From Rhodanobacter ginsengisoli (GTDB lineage: Bacteria; Pseudomonadota; Gammaproteobacteria; Xanthomonadales; Rhodanobacteraceae): 64,000 nt of DNA. The position numbers and the translations under genes are program-made. The notes beneath the pieces were generated by a model. The model worked only from the letters and a program-made list of their open reading frames with translations. It made no database searches and had not been told where the DNA came from. Shown piece after piece: positions 58,866-64,000 of the stretch (position 1 is the first letter of the stretch; each line of letters starts with the position of its first letter). The DNA is taken from contig NZ_JBHSNF010000001.1 in NCBI RefSeq assembly GCF_042657065.1, positions 1,612,001-1,676,000 of the forward strand, given 5' to 3'.

Positions 58866-59624
58866 ATGTTCGGATTCCTGGGTGTAGTGGTAATACTCGT
58901 GGTGATGCTGCTGTTCTCGGCGATCAAGATCCTGCCGGAGTACGAGCGCGGCGTGGTGCTGACCCTGGGCCGCTACACCGGCACCAAGGGGCCGGGCCTG
59001 GTGCTGCTGATCCCGATGGTGCAGCGGATGATGCGGGTCGACCTGCGCATCACCGTGATGGACGTGCCGCCGCAGGACGTGATCTCGCGCGACAACGTGT
59101 CGGTGCGGGTCAACGCGGTGGTGTATTTCCGCGTGGTGGAACCGGACAAGTCCGTGCTGCAGGTGGCCGACTTCTACCAGGCCACCAGCCAGCTGGCGCA
59201 GACGCGCTTGCGCTCGGTGCTGGGCCAGCACGAGCTGGACGAGATCCTGTCGCAGCGCGAGTCGATCAACCGCACCCTGCAGACGATCCTCGACGAGGCC
59301 ACCGATCCCTGGGGCATCAAGGTGGCGAACGTCGAGATCAAGGATGTCGACCTCAACGACACCATGGTCCGCGCGATCGCCCGCCAGGCCGAGGCCGAGC
59401 GCGAGCGCCGCGCCAAGGTGATCCACGCCGAGGGCGAGATGCAGGCCGCCGAAAAACTGCGCGACGCCGCCGCGATGCTGTCGCAGCAACCGCAGGCCCT
59501 GCAGCTGCGTTACCTGCAGACGCTGGCCGACATGTCCAACAACGGCAAGTCCTCGACCATCGTGTTCCCGCTGCCGCTGGACCTGATCAAGCCGTTGATG
59601 GATGCGTTTCCCTCGAAGTCGTAG
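58866..59624 (+). CDS. Slipin (stomatin/prohibitin, SPFH family)
   Basis: 252 aa. An N-terminal membrane hairpin (VVVILVVMLLFSAIKILPEYERGVV) leads into the SPFH domain (VLTLGRYTGTKGPGLVLLIPMVQ, DVPPQDVISRDNVSVRVNAVVYFRV, RLRSVLGQHELDEILSQRESIN) and a coiled coil rich in Glu/Ala (RQAEAERERRAKVIHAEGEMQAAEKL). ATG 58866 is preferred to 58860 because GGAG (58856-58859) is then at a normal distance. With NfeD it forms the usual stomatin-protease pair at the membrane. A degenerate copy of this gene's 3' end lies at 62966. Confidence 0.93.
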   Translation: MFGFLGVVVILVVMLLFSAIKILPEYERGVVLTLGRYTGTKGPGLVLLIPMVQRMMRVDLRITVMDVPPQDVISRDNVSVRVNAVVYFRVVEPDKSVLQVADFYQATSQLAQTRLRSVLGQHELDEILSQRESINRTLQTILDEATDPWGIKVANVEIKDVDLNDTMVRAIARQAEAERERRAKVIHAEGEMQAAEKLRDAAAMLSQQPQALQLRYLQTLADMSNNGKSSTIVFPLPLDLIKPLMDAFPSKS

Positions 59625-59705
59625 TCGGCCCCGCCCGCGGAACTGGCGCAATCGCCCGCAACGGCGATAATGCGCCCGACCTCACTGTCCGCACGAGCCA
59701 CTCGC

Positions 59706-60515
59706 ATGGACGACACCCGTTTGCCCGGAAGCCTGGTCTGCGTGGGCATAGGCATGACCCTGGGCTCGCATCTGGGCCCGCTGGCGCGCAGCTACATCGA
59801 GCAGTCCGATGTGGTGTTTGCCGGGGTTTCCGACGGTGTGGTGGAGCTGTGGCTGCAGCGCATGCACAAGGACGTACGCAGCCTGCAGCCATACTACCGC
59901 GAGGGCAAGTCGCGCATGCAGACCTATCGGCAGATGGTCGAGGCGATCCTGACCGAAGTGCGTGCGGGCAAGAAGGTCTGCGGCGTGTTCTACGGCCACC
60001 CCGGCGTGTTCGCCTGGGCGCCGCACAAGTCGATCGCGGTGGCGCGCAGCGAGGGTTACGCCGCGCACATGGAGCCGGGCATCTCCGCCGAGGACTGCCT
60101 GTACGCGGACCTGGGCATCGACCCGGGCACCTACGGCTGCCAGCACTACGAAGCCAGCCAGTTGCTGTTCTACCAGCGTCGGATCGATCCCACGGCATAC
60201 CTGGTGCTGTGGCAGGTAGGCATGGTCGGTGACCAGTCGCTGGCACGCTTCTCCACCGGCCCGGCTTACAAGCAGGTGCTGGTCGACGTGCTGGCGCGGG
60301 ACTATCCGCTCGACCATGAAGTGATCATCTATCGCACGCCGACGCTGCCGATCCAGCAGGCGCGGATCGTGCGGGTGGCGTTGGGCGACCTGCCACGGGT
60401 AGAGATCGACATGGCGGACACGGTGGTGATTCCACCAGCGCACCCGCTGCAGGTCGATCACGAGATGCGGGCACGCCTCGCCGCGCTGGATCGAGACACG
60501 TCCGATACTGTCTGA
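59706..60515 (+). CDS. Borosin-type peptide alpha-N-methyltransferase (split form), copy 1
   Basis: 269 aa tetrapyrrole-methylase (precorrin) fold. N-terminal LPGSLVCVGIGMTLGSHLGPLARSYIEQSDVVF and KKVCGVFYGHPGVFAWAPHKSI are the SAM-binding parts. Tyr64, Arg70 and Tyr74 (in YYREGKSRMQTYRQM) and Tyr97 in FYGHPG keep the spacing of the catalytic residues of the fungal borosin enzyme OphMA. MEPGISAEDCLYADLGIDPGTYGCQHYEASQ and PLDHEVIIYRTPTLPIQQARI match the free-standing SonM-type enzymes. This family N-methylates backbone amides of a ribosomal peptide in a separate precursor, here probably the 60703 gene. It starts 81 bp after slipin. Confidence 0.85.
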   Translation: MDDTRLPGSLVCVGIGMTLGSHLGPLARSYIEQSDVVFAGVSDGVVELWLQRMHKDVRSLQPYYREGKSRMQTYRQMVEAILTEVRAGKKVCGVFYGHPGVFAWAPHKSIAVARSEGYAAHMEPGISAEDCLYADLGIDPGTYGCQHYEASQLLFYQRRIDPTAYLVLWQVGMVGDQSLARFSTGPAYKQVLVDVLARDYPLDHEVIIYRTPTLPIQQARIVRVALGDLPRVEIDMADTVVIPPAHPLQVDHEMRARLAALDRDTSDTV

Positions 60516-60702
60516 AGGAAACTGCAACAGGCATTTCACATGCCTCGGAAAATCAGGGGACACCGCGCGGGGAAGAATTGCGACTGACGAGAGCGTTTCT
60601 GCAAGTCTGGCATCGGGCGGAGGGACTTGGCTTGCCGGACACTGCAAAGTGGTACCTTGTCCGGGAAGGGTGTCGACCATCCAGATAACAGGGGGATGAT
60701 CC
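60516..60702 (+). promoter_or_regulatory. Leader region of the borosin precursor candidate
   Basis: 187 bp. It holds a hairpin CCGGACA / TGTCCGG (60635-60641 and 60658-60664) ending about 25 bases before the ribosome-binding site AGGGGGA. TTGCCG (60632) and TACCTT (60653) are possible but weak promoter hexamers with 15-bp spacing. The precursor may therefore have its own promoter or a structured leader. Confidence 0.4.
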
Positions 60703-61005
60703 GTGTTCGATGTCATCGATTTTCTCGAAAGTGTCGGTGAGGGTGCACAGTTGCGTCATGCGGACACGGCGGCGCTGGCGGCCGCATTGAGCGCAACGCA
60801 AATTGATCCGGAGTTGCAGGTGGCGATCCTTGCCAGGGATGAACGGGGGTTGCAGGTATTGCTGGGCCGGGATCCCTTCTGCTGTCTGATCAATCCTGCC
60901 AAACCAGATGAGGATCAGGATGAAGAGCAGGAAGAGTGTGACGGCAGCTGTGAGAACGGTGAGGACAAGGCCGGCGACAAAGACAAGGGCAGGGATAGTG
61001 ATTAA
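60703..61005 (+). CDS. Candidate borosin precursor peptide
   Basis: 100 aa from a GTG start with AGGGGGA five to six bases upstream. Residues 1-55 are helical (MFDVIDFLESVGEGAQLRHA, ALAAALSATQID, LQVAILARDERGLQVLLG) and resemble the LigA-like borosin-binding domain of split borosin precursors. Residues 56-72 carry the possible core DPFCCLINPAKPDEDQD with adjacent Cys60-Cys61. The remainder is an acidic tail with two more cysteines (Cys79 and Cys83) and many Asp/Glu/Gly/Lys. There is no signal peptide. It lies downstream of methyltransferase copy 1 and is the only such gene in the window. The N-methylated residues cannot be read from sequence. Confidence 0.72.
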   Translation: MFDVIDFLESVGEGAQLRHADTAALAAALSATQIDPELQVAILARDERGLQVLLGRDPFCCLINPAKPDEDQDEEQEECDGSCENGEDKAGDKDKGRDSD

Positions 61006-61057
61006 AGACCAGACGTCACGACTGGCCGTTTCCGCGCCTGTAACCACCGGCTAGCCC

Positions 61058-62836
61058 ATGGACCGGGCGGGCAAATGCAGGTCGGTGTTGCCCCGCTGTG
61101 CGCTTCTGCTTTCGTTTGTCGCCGGCGTGGTTGCTGCGGCTGCGCCCGTATCCAATGATCCTGCGCAACTGATAAAACGGGCTGAAAGCATCGAACCCTC
61201 CAGTCATGCCGAGTTCAACGAACTCATGCGTCGACTCGACGAGGCCGCAACGAGGCTCTCACCGCAACAGAAGCTGCATTGGCGCTATCTCCACGCGCGG
61301 CAAATCGCCTTTGCGGGCAACTTTGACGCAGCCCTGCCGCCGTTGACGGCAATCGCTGATCAAACGGCGGATCCTGTTCTGGCATTCCGCGCCGACGCCA
61401 ACGTGATCGATCTGTTGGTGGCCGAATCCCGCTATGAGGAAGCCTTTGCGAGGTTGGATCCATTGCTGGGCCAGTTGCCGAAGATGAAGGAACACGACGT
61501 TCGCATGCAGGGTCTCGGTGTCGCGGCACAGTTGTATAACGAGGCGAGTCAATACGATGCGTCCATTCGCTATGCCGATCAAATAGTCAAGGAAAGCACC
61601 GACGCCAAAAACGCATGTAGAGGCTGGTTCTACAAGTCCGCCGCGCTGTTTGGAAGTGGCAGTGCACAGTTGCCCGCCGATCAACTTCACGATGGCGCGG
61701 AAGCATGCGGAAAGGCAGGCGATACGCTGTTTTCTCTCAGTTATCGGTATTTGCTGGCCAGTTTCGACATGCGACACGGCCGGCCTGATTTGGCCATCCG
61801 CCTGCTGCAAGCGAACTACCCAAAGGTCCTGCGAGCAGGCTTTCCGCCGCAGATTTCGGAGTTCGAGGCTACGCTGGCCAGGGCTTACCGGATGGAGGGC
61901 GACCTTGTCTCGGCAGCGAAATTCGCCAAAAGCGCCCTGGCTACCAATATCAACAGGCCATATTCGGAGTCGACAGCCATCGCCTATCAGGTGCTTTACC
62001 AAGCTGACAAAAAGGCGGGTGACGGCACCGGTGCCTTGGCAAACCTCGAAAAATACGTCGTCGCCGAAGGGGGCTATCAGAGTCGCCTCAGCGCAAAAGC
62101 GCTTGCCTATCAGATCGTCAAGCAGAAGGTGTTGGCGAAAAAGCTGCAGATCGAGGGGCTGGACAAGAAGAACAGGATTCTCACCCTGCAAGGAGAGCTG
62201 GATCGCAAGGCGGCTGAAACCAGTCGGCTGTCTGTGATGCTGCTGTTGCTGGTGCTGGCGTCGATCGCCGTGTGGACCTACCGGATCAAACGTTCGCAGT
62301 TGCGTTTCATGAAACTGGCCCGACGGGACGGCCTCACTGGCATCTTCAATCGGCAGCACTTCGTCAGCTCGGCCGAGCAGCAGCTGCGCTATTGCAGCAA
62401 GTCGGGACGTGAGGCCTCCCTGGTCCTGATCGACCTGGATCATTTCAAGGAGGTCAATGACTCGCATGGTCACGACGTCGGCGATCACGTGCTCAAGCGC
62501 GCCGTAGCGACTTGCAAGGCACACCTTCGCTCCATGGATGTGTTCGGCCGCCTGGGTGGTGAGGAATTCGGCATACTTCTGCCCGAGTGCGATCTGGATC
62601 AGGTGATGAGCCGGGTTGAGCAGATGCGCGCGGCAATTGCCACAGTCTCTGTTGGCAAGGACGTTTCCGACGTTGCCATTTCGGCCAGTTTCGGTGTCAG
62701 CACCGTGACGTGCTCGGGGTACGACCTGCGGCAGTTGATGAAGGATGCCGATAATGCGCTGTATCGGGCCAAGCGCGAGGGCCGCAACCGGGTCTACCTG
62801 TTCGAACGCCCGCCGGTTCAGCCGAATCTCGTCTGA
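61058..62836 (+). CDS. Periplasmic-sensing diguanylate cyclase (TPR-like sensor, GGDEF)
   Basis: 592 aa. A signal-like N-terminus, a long helical TPR-like periplasmic region (about residues 30-380), one transmembrane helix (LSVMLLLLVLASIAVWTYRI) and a C-terminal GGDEF domain. The active site is GGEEF (500-504) and the inhibitory I-site RSMD lies five residues before it, so product feedback inhibition is expected. It makes cyclic di-GMP. It begins 52 bp after the precursor candidate on the same strand and precedes methyltransferase copy 2, so it could be a passenger or an integral part of the locus. Confidence 0.92.
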   Translation: MDRAGKCRSVLPRCALLLSFVAGVVAAAAPVSNDPAQLIKRAESIEPSSHAEFNELMRRLDEAATRLSPQQKLHWRYLHARQIAFAGNFDAALPPLTAIADQTADPVLAFRADANVIDLLVAESRYEEAFARLDPLLGQLPKMKEHDVRMQGLGVAAQLYNEASQYDASIRYADQIVKESTDAKNACRGWFYKSAALFGSGSAQLPADQLHDGAEACGKAGDTLFSLSYRYLLASFDMRHGRPDLAIRLLQANYPKVLRAGFPPQISEFEATLARAYRMEGDLVSAAKFAKSALATNINRPYSESTAIAYQVLYQADKKAGDGTGALANLEKYVVAEGGYQSRLSAKALAYQIVKQKVLAKKLQIEGLDKKNRILTLQGELDRKAAETSRLSVMLLLLVLASIAVWTYRIKRSQLRFMKLARRDGLTGIFNRQHFVSSAEQQLRYCSKSGREASLVLIDLDHFKEVNDSHGHDVGDHVLKRAVATCKAHLRSMDVFGRLGGEEFGILLPECDLDQVMSRVEQMRAAIATVSVGKDVSDVAISASFGVSTVTCSGYDLRQLMKDADNALYRAKREGRNRVYLFERPPVQPNLV

Positions 62837-62965
62837 GGCATTGCGTGCAACGCATGTTTCAATCTGGCCCGCTCCCCCTGTTCAAGGCGCTGGTCATCAC
62901 GGCGGCCAGGGCCGAGCGCGGCGACCGTGCCGCGGTGGTCCATGCCAAAGGCGTGCCAGATCCAC

Positions 62966-63043
62966 AACGGCAAGTCCTCGGTGCTGCCATCAGACCGGAT
63001 CCGGGCGCTGATGGAGGCGTTTTCATCGGTGTCATGGTGGCGC
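62966..63043 (+). pseudogene. Degenerate 3' end of a slipin gene
   Basis: The 17-base string ACAACGGCAAGTCCTCG at 62964-62980 occurs identically in the slipin gene at 59539-59555. Reading on, NGKSS then LPSDRIRALMEAFSSVS matches NGKSS and LPLDLIKPLMDAFPSKS, about 10 of 18 aligned positions after a four-residue gap. The remnant lacks a stop codon at the matching place and is followed by DNA resembling the 81-bp slipin-methyltransferase spacer. It marks the duplicated copy of the slipin-methyltransferase segment. The rest of the 281-bp gap shows no gene. Confidence 0.7.
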
Positions 63044-63117
63044 CGTTCCGCCGGGCTGGAGTCATTGCAGGCAATCGCGATATGGTCGCGTTTCCCTTTA
63101 CGACATGAATCCATCGC

Positions 63118-63927
63118 ATGGACGACACCCGTTTGCCCGGAAGCCTGGTCTGCGTGGGCATAGGCATGACCCTGGGCTCGCATCTGGGCCCGCTGGCGCG
63201 CAGCTACATCGAGCAGGCCGACGTGGTGTTTGCCGGGGTTTCCGACGGTGTGGTGGAGCTGTGGCTGCAGCGCATGCACAAGGACGTACGCAGCCTGCAG
63301 CCGTACTACCGCGAGGGCAAGTCGCGCATGCAGACCTATCGGCAGATGGTCGAGGCGATCCTCACTGAAGTGCGCGGGGGCAAGAAGGTCTGCGGCGTGT
63401 TCTACGGCCACCCCGGCGTGTTCGCCTGGGCGCCGCACAAGTCGATCGCGGTGGCGCGCAGCGAGGGCTACGCCGCGCACATGGAGCCGGGCATCTCCGC
63501 CGAGGACTGCCTGTACGCGGACCTGGGCATCGACCCGGGCACCTACGGCTGCCAGCACTACGAAGCCAGCCAGCTGCTGTTCTACCAGCGCCGGATCGAT
63601 CCCACGGCATACCTGGTGCTGTGGCAGGTGGGCCTGGTCGGCGACCAGTCGCTGGCGCGCTTCTCCACCGGTCCGGCCTACCGGCAGGTGCTGGTCGACG
63701 TGCTGGCGCGGGACTATCCGCTCGACCATGAAGTGATCATCTATCGCACGCCGACGTTGCCTATCCAGCAGGCGCGGATCGAGCGGATGGCGCTGGGCGA
63801 CCTGCCGCGGGCGACCATCGAGATCGCCGACACCGTGGTGATTCCGCCGTCACGGCCGCTGCAGGTGGATTCCGAGATCCGGGCGCGGCTGAAGGTGCTG
63901 GACCTGGCGATGGCTGAGAACGCCTGA
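63118..63927 (+). CDS. Borosin-type peptide alpha-N-methyltransferase (split form), copy 2
   Basis: 269 aa, the same length as copy 1 at 59706 and nearly identical over the first 220 residues; visible changes are few (for example Ser35 to Ala, Ala88 to Gly, Met219 to Leu-type substitutions near VGLVGDQ). The last 50 residues diverge (ERMALGDLPRATIEIADT versus VRVALGDLPRVEIDMADT). All catalytic residues, Tyr64, Arg70, Tyr74 and Tyr97, are kept. No precursor follows within the window, as a GNAT gene starts five bases later. It may act on the 60703 peptide or on a distant substrate. Confidence 0.83.
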   Translation: MDDTRLPGSLVCVGIGMTLGSHLGPLARSYIEQADVVFAGVSDGVVELWLQRMHKDVRSLQPYYREGKSRMQTYRQMVEAILTEVRGGKKVCGVFYGHPGVFAWAPHKSIAVARSEGYAAHMEPGISAEDCLYADLGIDPGTYGCQHYEASQLLFYQRRIDPTAYLVLWQVGLVGDQSLARFSTGPAYRQVLVDVLARDYPLDHEVIIYRTPTLPIQQARIERMALGDLPRATIEIADTVVIPPSRPLQVDSEIRARLKVLDLAMAENA

Positions 63928-63932
63928 TCCCG

Positions 63933-64000
63933 ATGGATGCGCTCGGCGTGAAATCGTTTTCGTGCGAGACCGAGCGGTTGCTCCTGCGACCGCTGGCGGA
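63933..64000 (+). CDS. GNAT-family N-acetyltransferase, N-terminal fragment (continues off window)
   Basis: Only 22 codons are visible: MDALGVKSF followed by CETERLLLRPLA. The ETERLLLRPL string is the usual first strand of RimJ/RimL-like acetyltransferases. It starts five bases after the second methyltransferase stop, so it is probably co-transcribed. Substrate cannot be judged. Confidence 0.7.
   Translation, partial: MDALGVKSFSCETERLLLRPLA

Noticed and set aside
62845..63108. 87-codon open frame before methyltransferase copy 2, considered as a second precursor peptide
   Set aside because: It has no ribosome-binding site, no helical BBD-like region and no similarity to the 60703 protein. 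The slipin remnant in another frame explains the sequence better.

Overview
The window reads as a high-GC gammaproteobacterial chromosome of the Xanthomonadales, most likely Rhodanobacteraceae (Rhodanobacter, Dyella or Luteibacter-like). This placement is an inference. It rests on the order fimV-truA-trpF-(trpI)-trpBA-accD, a TrpR/YerC-type regulator heading a complete his operon, a Tat-exported HiPIP, tandem APC permeases and a split-borosin methyltransferase locus. No rRNA, tRNA, CRISPR array or complete insertion sequence was seen.

Layout. 1-8.2 kb: end of fimV, truA, trpF, a cupin/JmjC-like gene, a divergent TrpI-like LysR regulator, trpB, trpA and accD. 8.2-8.65 kb: non-coding DNA with three phased repeats, each carrying a DnaA-box-like word. 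8.7-15.2 kb: a glycosyltransferase/PAP2 pair, a DUF4399 protein, gltX, then a zinc module (Zur, a Zur-box-preceded MerC-like protein, a CDF exporter) and ribosomal protein bTHX. 15.3-23 kb: a nine-gene histidine operon led by a TrpR-family regulator with a TrpR-operator-like palindrome just before its start codon. 23-29 kb: an AraC regulator with a tiny Cys-rich protein and a dehydrogenase, a C13 (legumain/caspase-like) peptidase, methionine salvage mtnBDC and a HiPIP. 29-38.6 kb: two APC permeases, Nudix, nbaC, fasciclin, parE and a Tox-SHH-like toxin with its probable immunity gene. 38.6-54 kb: two ABC exporters, msrA, barnase/barstar, DUF72, secreted hydrolases, VOC, AraC, an MscK-like channel and a GFA protein. 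54-64 kb: a small conserved protein plus radical SAM enzyme, an amidase, nfeD-slipin, then the split-borosin region.

The most notable system is at 59.7-63.9 kb. Two almost identical 269-aa tetrapyrrole-methylase-family proteins carry the Tyr/Arg/Tyr pattern of borosin alpha-N-methyltransferases. They flank a 100-aa candidate precursor (helical N-terminal half, Cys-Cys and acidic C-terminal half) and a diguanylate cyclase. Upstream of the second methyltransferase lies a degenerate 3' end of a slipin gene, matching the intact slipin upstream of the first. This suggests a segmental duplication that kept the methyltransferase and lost most of the slipin.

Many starts were chosen by Shine-Dalgarno position or ATGA overlap. 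Functions come from motif recognition by eye; no database search was run.
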